64,000 nt of DNA from Sphingobacterium sp. (GTDB lineage: Bacteria > Bacteroidota > Bacteroidia > Sphingobacteriales > Sphingobacteriaceae): positions 930,001 to 994,000 of the forward strand of contig JAITTY010000005.1 in NCBI GenBank assembly GCA_031286695.1. Direction: 5' to 3'. Each line of letters opens with the position of its first letter. Positions within the stretch are counted from its first letter, which is position 1. The notes beneath the pieces are model-generated. The model ran no database searches. It saw only the letters and a program-made list of their open reading frames with translations, and was not told the DNA's origin. The translations under genes were made by a program, and so were the position numbers. This document shows positions 25,302 to 33,943 of the stretch, piece by piece.

Positions 25302-25796
25302 ATGATCAAAATTAGTTTTAACAAAGGAAAAATTATCATCAGCATGATATTATGTTTTCTTCCTGTGGCCATTGCGTTCTATGCCTGGTTCTACGGTGAC
25401 CTTATTTTTAAACTAGCCGCGACTATATGGGTACTTGTGGCCGCATCTGTGTTTTATCTTAGATTGCAACAGTTGAAACGTTATCAAAAAGGAGAGGCTG
25501 CACTCACGATAGATCACGATACATTACTAAACAACAGTGTATTGAAACCGCGCCAAATCCCTTGGAAGGATATCGATAATTTTGCCACTGGTTTATATCG
25601 AACAGATTCTATTTTTATAAAATTAAATGACTCTTCATCACTAAAAGAAGAAAAAACAAACCGCCTAATTCATTTATTAAGTTTTATTGACCACAATTTT
25701 TCCACAAAGCCCGCGCCTTTGTGGATCGACATGGATGTGATCAATATCAGGGAGCAGGAGCTTATATCACTATTAAATCAAAAATTAAAACAGTAA
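25302..25796 (+). CDS. Two-TM membrane protein, STM3941-like
   Basis: 164 residues from the ATG at 25302, preceded by AAAAAAGAAAACA; an upstream in-frame ATG would add 17 unlikely residues. Two membrane helices (about 11-30 and 33-53: MILCFLPVAIAFYAWFYGD, FKLAATIWVLVAASVFYL) are followed by a cytosolic part with ALTIDHDTLLNNSVLKPRQIPWKDIDNFATG, a PH-like layout found in STM3941-type proteins. Function unknown. Upstream lies the 21-bp-spaced direct repeat. Confidence 0.75.
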   Translation: MIKISFNKGKIIISMILCFLPVAIAFYAWFYGDLIFKLAATIWVLVAASVFYLRLQQLKRYQKGEAALTIDHDTLLNNSVLKPRQIPWKDIDNFATGLYRTDSIFIKLNDSSSLKEEKTNRLIHLLSFIDHNFSTKPAPLWIDMDVINIREQELISLLNQKLKQ

Positions 25797-25834
25797 ATAG
25801 GAACCGTGCATAGCTTAACAAAGAATAGTACTAC

Positions 25835-25869
25835 AAAAAAACAGTCCATGATCAAAGATCAATGGACTG
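25835..25869 (-). terminator. Terminator of the RNA repair operon
   Basis: CAGTCCATGATC (25842-25853) pairs with GATCAATGGACTG (25857-25869) with one bulge; on the minus strand it is followed by seven T (25841-25835). It is about 140 bp downstream of the HD-kinase stop and also lies 46 bp past the end of the plus-strand gene. Confidence 0.75.
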
Positions 25870-26010
25870 ATTCGCATTTGCTGTATCTAACACGGTTATA
25901 TCAGAAAACATCCTTTCTATTATAACGTAAAATTTGAAGATTTCGTATTTTTTCATTTCATTTCTAAAATCAACCCAAAAGACCAAATACCCTTCCTGTT
26001 AAAGCAACAT

Positions 26011-27120
26011 CTATGTTGTCATATAGTGAACTTCATGAGCTTCTGTCAACTGAGGAACTTCCAAATTATGGAGCATTTTATCCAAGACAGCATCAGGCAA
26101 CGGATATTCCCGATCTCTATTCTGTGTCCGCCAGACTTTATAGGGTTTTTCAACATACAGCAATTTAACATAGGCTTGATAGCCAACGAAAAGATCGATC
26201 AGTTGCTGACGCATCTGGGAAGTTATATTGGTTGCATTCCAGATAAAATCCTGCCCGCAGCGCAAATATTTTTTTGCCTGTTCTTTTGCTTCCTGTATAA
26301 CCCAACCGTTTCTCCTTTTATCGGAGGGATCAATGCGATATTTGCGCCTGATATCATCCAGGCTAATAACAGGCATATCTGTATTCATTTTTAGAATCTG
26401 ATAATCTTTACCCATTCCCGGCAGACCTGAAAGAACGATAACCGTAGATTTAAATGCATCAAAAGGCACGTAGTCCACGTAGCTATCTTTTCCATTAAAA
26501 TAGGTAAATCGCGCATTTTCTGATAAAAAGGAACGGGCAGCATGCCAGCAACCAATCTCTTTGGTATACAGTTCAAACATATCCAATGCGTAAAGCAGTG
26601 CATCCAGATCGCGACAATACCGACCTCTGATATCTGCTTCAGCCAACAGTTTGAGCTGACTCATATTGACAGAGAGCGAAGCCTCCAAGGCGCTCTTCAT
26701 CGGATCGGCTTTTTCCATAAGCCATAATGGTAGGCCATGATAGCGTACCAATGCAACAATTTCCTCTCGCAATGCAAAAGGAGTCTCTACATCACGAAAT
26801 AAAATCTCCCGCGCGGTCTGTGCTCCTTTTTTGGCATGATTTGGTGAACTGATACGACCATCTGTCGCGACAATCGTCGTCGATCTCTTTTCAACATCAT
26901 GCAATAAAGCCGAAGCCCAGAGGAGCTCCTGCTTTTGGTAATCCAAATTCCGGTATTCAGGCAATGCTTCAAGCTGCTGTAATACCATTTGGGTATGAAT
27001 CGCGACATTCCCTTCTGCATGATGCAAAGGATCTTGTTGCACATGTTCCATATCCCGGACCCAAGAAAATTGCTTCTCCAAAGCCGACCAATCCTTATCT
27101 ACTGTTATTGTCCATTCCAT
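26011..27120 (-). CDS. HD-Pnk: HD phosphoesterase fused to polynucleotide 5'-kinase
   Basis: 369 residues from the ATG at 27120, which overlaps the ligase stop as TAATG; the frame extends 18 codons further but the overlap start is preferred. The N-terminal HD domain carries H42 (AIHTQMV), H74-D75 (LLHDVEKRS) and H93/H128 (SPNHAKKG, RYHGLPLW). The C-terminal kinase has a P-loop SGLPGMGKDY with K238, then SLDDIRRK with D255-D256 and the lid-side RTQNRDR. This architecture matches HD-Pnk of Runella slithyformis, which removes 2',3'-cyclic or 3' phosphates and phosphorylates 5'-OH ends. It heals ends for the adjoining ligase. Confidence 0.92.
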   Translation of the reverse strand: MEWTITVDKDWSALEKQFSWVRDMEHVQQDPLHHAEGNVAIHTQMVLQQLEALPEYRNLDYQKQELLWASALLHDVEKRSTTIVATDGRISSPNHAKKGAQTAREILFRDVETPFALREEIVALVRYHGLPLWLMEKADPMKSALEASLSVNMSQLKLLAEADIRGRYCRDLDALLYALDMFELYTKEIGCWHAARSFLSENARFTYFNGKDSYVDYVPFDAFKSTVIVLSGLPGMGKDYQILKMNTDMPVISLDDIRRKYRIDPSDKRRNGWVIQEAKEQAKKYLRCGQDFIWNATNITSQMRQQLIDLFVGYQAYVKLLYVEKPYKVWRTQNRDREYPLPDAVLDKMLHNLEVPQLTEAHEVHYMTT

Positions 27121-27818
27121 TAGAAATCCCTCCTTTCCCAAATCATTTTGGTTCTTCGCCATGATTTTGTCCAATGTTCGTCGGTCTGCACATGTCCTTT
27201 TCTAACATATTTAAAAACATTGTGCTGAAATTCGCTGACAGCATACGCATCGGCATTCCTGCAGACTAACCCTTCCATCGTACATGCTTCTCCAGTTTTA
27301 GGGTCAACCGATCCAAATATAGAAGACTGCATGGCCAAATTTTCGACCGAGCACCGCAGGTCGAACTCGGTCAAATCCTTTACAGTTTCGAGTTTCAAAA
27401 CAGGTACGGTCGGTAAATCAAATAAACTAGCATAAAAAGTAACCTCTTCCCATGAAAGCCACTGGTCTTTAACTCGAGCAGCAAAAACATAATAATAGTG
27501 TTCAAGTTGCATATACTCAATCGAATGCACAGCATAAAGATTTTCACCAAAAAACTCTAAATCATCCAGATCATTTTTTAATCTAGACCAATGCTCCCGA
27601 AGTTGAGCCGTCCATGGCGACGTGGTTGGAGCTGCATGGGATCGAGCAAATACTCCACGCCTTGAAAGGCAATTATTTTCACCATCTAATTTTTCTGTAA
27701 ATAACAGTTGATGGAAAGATTGCATATCCTTCCAGTAATATTGATTAAAACGATCGTCGCTGCTTGTCCCTGGTGAAAATGGGAAATGATAGGTACGACC
27801 ATATTTTGTTGATTCCAT
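27120..27818 (-). CDS. ATP-dependent RNA ligase (RNA_ligase family)
   Basis: 232 residues. Nucleotidyltransferase motifs in order: motif I TEKLDGENN with the adenylated K43, GVFARSHAAPTTS, motif III around LEFFGENLYAVHSI (E92), motif IV MEGLVCRN (E182), and motif V FKYVRKGH (K203). Length is that of a lone catalytic domain with a small C-terminal extension. It joins 3'-OH and 5'-phosphate RNA ends. Directly upstream of, and overlapping by one base, the HD-Pnk gene, so the two make an RNA break-repair unit. Whether RNA or nicked duplex is preferred cannot be read. Confidence 0.9.
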   Translation of the reverse strand: MESTKYGRTYHFPFSPGTSSDDRFNQYYWKDMQSFHQLLFTEKLDGENNCLSRRGVFARSHAAPTTSPWTAQLREHWSRLKNDLDDLEFFGENLYAVHSIEYMQLEHYYYVFAARVKDQWLSWEEVTFYASLFDLPTVPVLKLETVKDLTEFDLRCSVENLAMQSSIFGSVDPKTGEACTMEGLVCRNADAYAVSEFQHNVFKYVRKGHVQTDEHWTKSWRRTKMIWERRDF

Positions 27819-27865
27819 TTTTAAAATTTAAGTCCATACTAAAAAATTGAAGACATAGGTATATT

Positions 27866-27896
27866 GTAAACCAATCGGGTAAATCCCGTTGTTTAC
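27866..27896. terminator. Weak hairpin after the LytTR operon
   Basis: GTAAAC (27866-27871) and GTTTAC (27891-27896) enclose CGGG/CCCG. It lies between the lytTR stop (28080) and the ligase start. No strong T-run follows, so termination there is uncertain. Confidence 0.3.
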
Positions 27897-28079
27897 TTTC
27901 TTCCTAAATATCGACAATGCATTACATGACTTTACACTTTAAAAATTGACAACACAAATGATCTAATGCTACAAAAGTATACAATTTATCTTAAAAACAT
28001 AAGTACGACAACATTGATCCTCTGGAAACACCGCTCCCGCCCATTATTTATCATCCCGATTTATCAATAAACACGTCAA

Positions 28080-28754
28080 TTAATATAATTTCAATTCAGT
28101 GTAGGTTGTCCCAATAGGGATAACCCGGTCTGCAACCCAAATCTGGGTTTTGTCGAACTTGATCATTTTACGCCGTGCTACGATAAAGGCTCTATGACAC
28201 CGAACAAATTCACTTTTCGGCAGCAGTTCTTGCAATTCAGTTATAGTAATTCTGGAGCTAACGCATTTATCGCCTAAATGTATTTGGGTGTAATTGCCGG
28301 ATGCCTCAATATATAGGATATCGTCAAATTCTACTTTGACATGTTCGTAACCATCTTTCACGAACAGGTAGTCTTTGACAGGCTCCAGCTTTTTTGCCCG
28401 AAGACCATACAATTCGTTGGCTTTGTTACAGGCTTTCAAAAACCTGCTCATCGAAAATGGTTTGAGCAAGTAATCAATTGCATCGAGTTCGAAACTCAAT
28501 AGCGCATGCTCAGAATAAGCCGTCGTAAAAATCACCATTGACGATGTGTTCAAACTCCGCAGAAACTCTATACCTGAAATATCAGGCATTTTTATATCTA
28601 AAAAAATAAGGTCCACCTGCTGCTTCTGAAGATAATCAATCGCCATAAATGCATCTGTAAATGTACTTTTTAATTCAATGAAAGGGACTCTAGCTATATG
28701 GTGTTCAATGACCTGCAGTGCCACAGGTTCATCATCTATCGCGATGGCAATCAT
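28080..28754 (-). CDS. LytTR-family response regulator
   Basis: 224 residues. Receiver domain with D8-D9 and phospho-acceptor D53 (LIFLDIKMPDISG), switch residues in VIFTTAYSEHAL and lysine in YLLKPFSM; then a LytTR DNA-binding domain (about 120-224; FVKDGYEHVKVEFDDILYIE, ASGNYTQIHL, FVRCHRAFIVA). It is the last gene of a LytS, TlpA-like, LytTR operon, 5 bp after the TlpA-like gene. It probably binds the 21-bp-spaced repeats upstream of the kinase. Confidence 0.93.
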   Translation of the reverse strand: MIAIAIDDEPVALQVIEHHIARVPFIELKSTFTDAFMAIDYLQKQQVDLIFLDIKMPDISGIEFLRSLNTSSMVIFTTAYSEHALLSFELDAIDYLLKPFSMSRFLKACNKANELYGLRAKKLEPVKDYLFVKDGYEHVKVEFDDILYIEASGNYTQIHLGDKCVSSRITITELQELLPKSEFVRCHRAFIVARRKMIKFDKTQIWVADRVIPIGTTYTELKLY

Positions 28755-28759
28755 AGCAA

Positions 28760-30256
28760 TTATTGGTTTAAAATCTGATCTAATTGGTCATAAAGTTGTT
28801 TTCCATTGCTTGGTCGAAGGGCCTTTTCCACAACTAATTTTCCTGTTTTATCAAATATAAAATATTGCGGATAATATTCGGCTTTGTCTTTTGCATTTAA
28901 TAGTAATTCCTTCCAAAAAGGAGAGATTTGTGTCCTGTTTTTGCGTAAATGGGTTCCTGTTAAATTGTTGATACGTATAAAGTCTTTCCAGTCTTGATCT
29001 CGATTGTCTTCATCCATATCCAAATAAACGAAGGCAATATCTTTATCCATGTATCTTTTCTTCAGTTCAGGTGTATATTTCAATTCAAACTTGCAAGGAC
29101 CACACCAGGTCCCCCAAACATCTAAATAAACCACTTTTCCCTTCAATTCAGCAATCAGGTCGTAGATCGATGAAATAGGTTGATCATCTTCAATCAACCG
29201 GATCTGTTTGTTCTGTTTATTCGCTACCAAAAGAGCGTCAAGATCGGCAATATAGCTTTCAATAAGGGGCTTATGCTTATCCGTTAGAAATATCTTCCAA
29301 TGTGCTTCTGCCAATACTTTTAAATGGGTTAAGTCCCTATCGTGATATAGATTGACCAATTGCTGAAAATTGTATTTTTCTACGATAGGCTTGGAAAAAT
29401 TATTTAAAGCACCAATAAACCGCCAATAATCTTTACTATAGACGGTCATTAATCTATTTGCACTGTCCAAGCTTATCCCGAAATAAGGGATAGGCTCACT
29501 TGACGGAATTTTCTCGGCCCGAATCTTAACAAATGCTTTCGTTTCCAAATAACGCAGGTAATTATCAAGGAAAGAATAAAAAGAGGGGCCTCCAAAGTCT
29601 TCCTGTAAATTAATAGATGCTTTTTCAAACAGCTCTAGAATTAAACTATCCGAAGTAGACTTTGGCAATTCAGCTACACGGGCAAAATCGTTCAGATGGT
29701 TAATTCTTTGCGCGTAAAGCTCAGTATGTATATAGTCTTTTAGTTGAGTAGACAATGAAGAACTTTGGATCACTTTATTCATTTGATTGCAATCCGCTAA
29801 ACAGCGAATTAACACCTGCTGTTTCAACTGAGTCAAAGAGAGTTTAGCAAGATTGTTTAAGTATGGAGCCTTCATAAAAAAAGGCACTTCATCCAGTTTT
29901 ATTTGCTGAATAGTTTTATTTTCTGTCAAAGCACTACCATTTATAAATACGATCGTACTATCGGTTAAATTCACAATAAGATCCTTACCGGGGCTTAATA
30001 ACAACGTCTGAAATACACCGCTGTAAATTAGTGTCGCAGACTTTCGAGCTGTTATTGGCAGTGCAACCTCAAATGTGCCATCGCCGGCAACGGTTATCCG
30101 TTGCGAATTTTCTTTATAAAAGCCGAAAACAAGAGGAATATTAATTTCCAAGACCTTGTTTGGATCATAATTCCAAATCCTACCGCTCAATTTAAATTGA
30201 GCATGACTGCTTAGACAATACAAGGTCATAAGCAAAAAAATAATTATTTTTTTCAT
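28760..30256 (-). CDS. TlpA-like thioredoxin-fold protein within a LytS/LytTR operon
   Basis: 498 residues with a signal peptide (MKKIIIFLLMTLYCLSSHAQ). The N-terminal about 25-110 looks like a beta-sandwich of the DUF4369 type, the middle about 120-350 is helical, and the C-terminal thioredoxin domain holds the redox pair WCGPC (C385, C388), then a cis-Pro region YYPQYFIFD. It probably reduces or oxidises periplasmic or lipoprotein disulfides. Being placed between sensor kinase (67 bp upstream) and response regulator (5 bp downstream) suggests a link to the signal, perhaps as a redox input or output. Confidence 0.88.
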   Translation of the reverse strand: MKKIIIFLLMTLYCLSSHAQFKLSGRIWNYDPNKVLEINIPLVFGFYKENSQRITVAGDGTFEVALPITARKSATLIYSGVFQTLLLSPGKDLIVNLTDSTIVFINGSALTENKTIQQIKLDEVPFFMKAPYLNNLAKLSLTQLKQQVLIRCLADCNQMNKVIQSSSLSTQLKDYIHTELYAQRINHLNDFARVAELPKSTSDSLILELFEKASINLQEDFGGPSFYSFLDNYLRYLETKAFVKIRAEKIPSSEPIPYFGISLDSANRLMTVYSKDYWRFIGALNNFSKPIVEKYNFQQLVNLYHDRDLTHLKVLAEAHWKIFLTDKHKPLIESYIADLDALLVANKQNKQIRLIEDDQPISSIYDLIAELKGKVVYLDVWGTWCGPCKFELKYTPELKKRYMDKDIAFVYLDMDEDNRDQDWKDFIRINNLTGTHLRKNRTQISPFWKELLLNAKDKAEYYPQYFIFDKTGKLVVEKALRPSNGKQLYDQLDQILNQ

Positions 30257-30323
30257 TGCTGTTAATTAAGGAACCAATAAATCAGGTGAATAATTGATTA
30301 AAAAGTAATGGAGCTAATTAGAT

Positions 30324-31829
30324 TTAAATATGTAATGTTAAATGGATAAAAAATTCATTGGCATTTTCACGTATCATCAGTTCATGTCGATCCCGATATA
30401 GTAATGACAGACGTTGTCGTACATTCTCCAAACCGATACCACTTTTTAGTTTTTCCGGATCGCGATCACTTTTTAGATTAATGCTATTGCTCACATCGAA
30501 AAACAAGACTTGGTCTCGCACTTGCAAAGAGATTTTAATATAAGACAATTTCTGAAGGCTTATACCGTGCTTAAATGCATTCTCGACAAAAGGTATCAAC
30601 AACATAGGAGTAATTTGATGATTTTCAAACTGCTCTTCTATTTCCGTTATAATGGTAATTTTGTCTGACATCGAAGTCCGCAGGGTCTGTAAAACGATGT
30701 AATTATTCAGGTATTCTATTTCACGTGTCAATGAGATTTTATCTTGCGTATTTTCATGGAGCATAAACCGCATCATATCGCCCAACCGCTGAATTCCTTC
30801 CCCTGTCCGTTCGGCTTTTTCCTGCAATGCGGTTCCATACAATGTGTTTAAGGCATTAAATAAAAAGTGTGGGTTTATTTGGGATTTCAGAAAAGTCAGA
30901 TTTGCGTCCGACTGACCGAGCTCCGTACGTAAGGAGGCTATTTCGTTTTGACGCATTAGACGTTTTTTAAAGAGAAACCAGGAAAGAGGAATGCTAACCA
31001 ATAATTGCGTGGGTAAATGAAACATGGCAACGATAAAGATAACTTCGCTGGCCCGGTTAAAGAAGAATAAGGCCAATATGCTTAATGGTATGACTAAAAC
31101 CAAACTCACAGCGGAGATAATCCAAAAGAAATCGCGGAATATCTTTTGTTTTTCATGTAATTTTGGCAACAAATAGTATAAGGAATAGATTACGATACCA
31201 ACCGCAGACAATACGACTAAAGTCCATAATACCGAAAGTTGGTAATGAGAATGAGATATGATCAAAAAAAACAATCCGATAAACCAAAAACCTATTCCAA
31301 AGGCTAGATCCATTTTTAGCTGCTTTTGTAAAGCGGCGTTTTCAATCGTGTTTTTAAGCAGATAGCTGATCAGAAATTGCATGCAGGTATATAAAGAAAT
31401 TACGATTGTCCATAGAACTGCTTGTGTTAAGGAATTAAAAAACATGCTATTATAGCCTCTTTGAATACTATCAAAATCCACGAGCTCATAGGTATGGCTA
31501 TAGGTCCTACATACACCTAAAATCAGTCCGGATATCAAGATTAGAGCAGCTAGTAATGAATAATTCAACAGCTCCCTTTTTTTATTGATGAGTGCAGGAA
31601 TAAGGGCAAAATTTAATGCGAGAAACATCAAATATAGCAGCAGATAATAACTAAACTTGGGCACAAAAAAATTAAAGAAATAGGAATAGCTTATTTTCTG
31701 GCCAATAAAATAGTTATGCATACCGCTATCATCTCGATTGTTTGTATCAACAAGCAAAGCATAAACAACAGCAACAAATACGACAGTTGCCATCCAGAAT
31801 TCTATTTTTCTTACGTCTTTCAGTTTCAT
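30324..31829 (-). CDS. LytS-type sensor histidine kinase
   Basis: 501 residues. About eight membrane helices (11-28, 59-80, 87-106, 133-157, 175-192, 198-222, 232-257, 262-286) and then a cytosolic kinase: His_kinase motif LKSQINPHFLFNALNTL with H321 and an HATPase_c domain (LLIPFVENAFKHGI, SGIGLENVRQRL). There is no large periplasmic domain, so the signal is probably membrane-borne or read by the helices. First gene of the operon with the TlpA-like and LytTR genes. Confidence 0.92.
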   Translation of the reverse strand: MKLKDVRKIEFWMATVVFVAVVYALLVDTNNRDDSGMHNYFIGQKISYSYFFNFFVPKFSYYLLLYLMFLALNFALIPALINKKRELLNYSLLAALILISGLILGVCRTYSHTYELVDFDSIQRGYNSMFFNSLTQAVLWTIVISLYTCMQFLISYLLKNTIENAALQKQLKMDLAFGIGFWFIGLFFLIISHSHYQLSVLWTLVVLSAVGIVIYSLYYLLPKLHEKQKIFRDFFWIISAVSLVLVIPLSILALFFFNRASEVIFIVAMFHLPTQLLVSIPLSWFLFKKRLMRQNEIASLRTELGQSDANLTFLKSQINPHFLFNALNTLYGTALQEKAERTGEGIQRLGDMMRFMLHENTQDKISLTREIEYLNNYIVLQTLRTSMSDKITIITEIEEQFENHQITPMLLIPFVENAFKHGISLQKLSYIKISLQVRDQVLFFDVSNSINLKSDRDPEKLKSGIGLENVRQRLSLLYRDRHELMIRENANEFFIHLTLHI

Positions 31830-32169
31830 GTTATTGGTTTTGATAAAGCAATATTAACTGAAATGAAAACATAAAATAGAAAAATGTGATGAATACCACC
31901 AAAAATGTGACGAATCAAATTTTCTTCACCTAATAGATGGAATTCTATGGCTGTAGATATAAAATAGAATTTGATTTTACTATCTTTAAGCTGAAAAGTA
32001 TTAAACCGGCTTTATTAACTTTATAAAAAAAGACACTACATAATTAATCCTCTATTTACACTTTCACGTCCGATTTTTGCGGCAACTGCTACAGCAAATA
32101 GCCAAGGTTGCACAAAGCATGGGGCTGTCAAATGATCATAAATACAGGTATTAAAAAATAATTGATCAC
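31830..32169. other. Divergent intergenic region upstream of lytS
   Basis: Holds the AAAAATGTGA direct repeats (listed separately) near the kinase start. On the plus side, before the gene at 32170, nothing gene-like is seen beyond a short amphipathic reading frame without a start codon near 32080-32155. Confidence 0.5.
31880..31915 (-). promoter_or_regulatory. 21-bp-spaced direct repeats upstream of lytS (LytTR-type site)
   Basis: AAAAATGTGATGAAT starts at 31880 and AAAAATGTGACGAAT at 31901: 15-bp copies with one difference, exactly 21 bp apart, 51-86 bp upstream of the LytS ATG. LytTR regulators bind pairs of about 9-bp direct repeats separated by 12-13 bp, the same geometry, so autoregulation by the operon's own regulator is likely. 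Confidence 0.55.
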
Positions 32170-32823
32170 ATGGATACATATATCGTATTAAAAAGATTCT
32201 CTAGTTTAGAAGAAGCTCAGGAATGTCATCAACTACTTTCGGAAAGAGGTGTAAAAACGCGGTTGGCTGATAATCTCCCCCCTGTGGATATTACATTTTC
32301 TGGAAATACGGTTGGACACCAATATGAGATTCAAATAGACCCTACCAATTTCGCAAATGCTGAATCTATATTAGAAGAGCAGGAAATGCAGTCTCTCCCA
32401 CTGGTTGAAGATGACCACTACCTGTATCAATTTTCCGACGAAGAGCTCTTAGAAATTCTTCAAAAACCCGATGAATGGAACAAATTGGACTATGCACTTG
32501 CTAGAGAGATTTTATTAAAAAGAGGGAAAGAGATTGGCCAGGAAAAGCTTGATCTTTTAAAGCAGGAACGGCTCATGCAACTACGGGAACCGGAACCACA
32601 ACAGAAGTATTGGATTATTTTCGGTTATATTTCAGCCCTGCTAGGTGGTCTTTTTGGAATTGCAATCGGGTATATGTTGTTTAGTTCAAAGAAGAGCCTA
32701 CCGAATGGCGAACGGATATTTTCCTATTCGGATCACGACAGAAAACACGGGACAAACATATTCTATATCGGATTATTCGTATTCACAATATCCGTTCTCA
32801 TCAGAATTCTTTGGGGACAATAG
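32170..32823 (+). CDS. DUF2007-like protein with a C-terminal membrane part
   Basis: 217 residues. The N-terminal about 1-70 has the DUF2007 look (YIVLKRFSSLEEAQECHQLL, then YEIQIDPTNFANAESILEE), an alpha/beta unit described as putative signal transducing. A middle helical segment contains FSDEELLEILQKPDEWN, and two membrane helices lie at about 139-160 (YWIIFGYISALLGGLFGIAI) and 197-215 (FYIGLFVFTISVLIRILWG). The soluble domain should face the cytoplasm. Function unknown. Confidence 0.75.
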   Translation: MDTYIVLKRFSSLEEAQECHQLLSERGVKTRLADNLPPVDITFSGNTVGHQYEIQIDPTNFANAESILEEQEMQSLPLVEDDHYLYQFSDEELLEILQKPDEWNKLDYALAREILLKRGKEIGQEKLDLLKQERLMQLREPEPQQKYWIIFGYISALLGGLFGIAIGYMLFSSKKSLPNGERIFSYSDHDRKHGTNIFYIGLFVFTISVLIRILWGQ

Positions 32824-33020
32824 TATATTGTTAAATCAATTTACTCCTTTTGCAGAATAGCTCGGGGGTAGCTTTGTCATTGTGATCATTCTGTACCCTA
32901 TCACGATATAATAACTCAAACGTTAACTATAAATTTTTAATACTAAAAAAAATACCGATATTTAAGATGATATCTTTATTCTTGAATTATTTTTTGTAAA
33001 CCTACAAACAAATTAGCTTT

Positions 33021-33419
33021 ATGAATAGTTTAAAGACCACAGCCACTCATTTCCGTTATAAAAAGCATCCGGGAGATCTATTTAGAAATACGTCGGTTCA
33101 ATTATTACCTCATCCCTATAAAAATCAAGAAGACTTTTGGGTATGGTTTCACCCCTTCTACCACCGCAGTGAAGACATTTCAGATTTAGGCGACCTGTAC
33201 AAACAGCTTCACAATACGCCCTGCCAAGAAACGAGAGCAACATCAAAAAATGAGCTTTGTTACACTGCAGTAGCGAAAGAACGTCTCTTTGAAGAAATAA
33301 AATCATTGGAGCAAAAAATCTATCAGGATTGTTTTGAAAATTTTTATTTGCTGATTATTGAAGGCCGCATCGAGCTCTTAGAAAGTCATCAAATTGAAAG
33401 TGAAGAATCCAGCTCCTAA
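33021..33419 (+). CDS. Protein of unknown function
   Basis: 132 residues, soluble, with aromatic patches early (FWVWFHPFYHRSEDIS) and a helical second half (ERLFEEIKSLEQKIYQDCFENFYLLIIEGRIELLE). The ATG lies after ATTAGCTTT with an AT-rich upstream region. I do not recognise a family. It stands alone, followed by the NUDIX remnant. Confidence 0.6.
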   Translation: MNSLKTTATHFRYKKHPGDLFRNTSVQLLPHPYKNQEDFWVWFHPFYHRSEDISDLGDLYKQLHNTPCQETRATSKNELCYTAVAKERLFEEIKSLEQKIYQDCFENFYLLIIEGRIELLESHQIESEESSS

Positions 33420-33469
33420 TATCTATTCTTTTAAACCGTCATGCATTATTTGACTTCTGCGATTATTAG

Positions 33470-33649
33470 GGATATTTCTATCCTTTTCTCTGCACCTTTT
33501 CTTCTGGCGAAGTTGCTTTGCTACAATATGTTCAAGCAATATGGGTCTCCCCCGCAGAGCTATTGCATTATGATTGGACCGATACCGATCGACCGATTGT
33601 AGACGAGTATACCAGAACCTTGAAAATTCAAATTCTCCGCCTCGCATAA
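33470..33649 (+). pseudogene. C-terminal remnant of a NUDIX hydrolase gene
   Basis: This frame, opened just after a TAG stop and ended by TAA at 33647-33649, reads GYFYPFLCTFSSGEVALLQY, then VQAIWVSPAELLHYDWTDTDRPIV and a short tail. It is the second half of the MutT-like domain (strand, WvspaEL, DWtpaDrpiv). The NUDIX box and N-terminus are absent and no start codon lies in frame, so it is a 59-codon fossil of a gene of about 130 codons. Confidence 0.6.
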
Positions 33650-33834
33650 GGGAGGCTCTTTTAGAAACCCTAATTGGACTCATTGGTTTTACACTAGTCT
33701 ATATGTTCTTCAATCTATATATAGGGTTATTGATAACGTTGATCTTAATCACAATTACCGGGATTTATAGTTATTGCACCCGAAAAAATATAAATAAGGA
33801 TTTATCTCATAGAAATCCTAAACATAGGCTATAG
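33574..33834 (+). other. Short frame with one membrane helix, doubtful gene
   Basis: 86 codons. The first 25 overlap the NUDIX remnant in another frame and look random. The later part has a strong hydrophobic stretch (LIGLIGFTLVYMFFNLYIGL and LITLILITITGIYSYC) ending in basic residues. It may be the end of a second decayed gene or a genuine small membrane protein starting further downstream. Low confidence. Confidence 0.3.
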
Positions 33835-33943
33835 ACCGATCTGATTAACTTCAAGCTTTCATAAAGAATCTCATAAAACTTCCCTACATTTATAAAAACT
33901 AGATACCGTAATTTCATTTTAGCCATATTGAAGACTTAATCAA

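Noticed and set aside
33423..33683. Minus-strand frame of 86 codons
   Set aside because: Antisense to the NUDIX remnant, which has clear homology to a known domain; composition is not gene-like.
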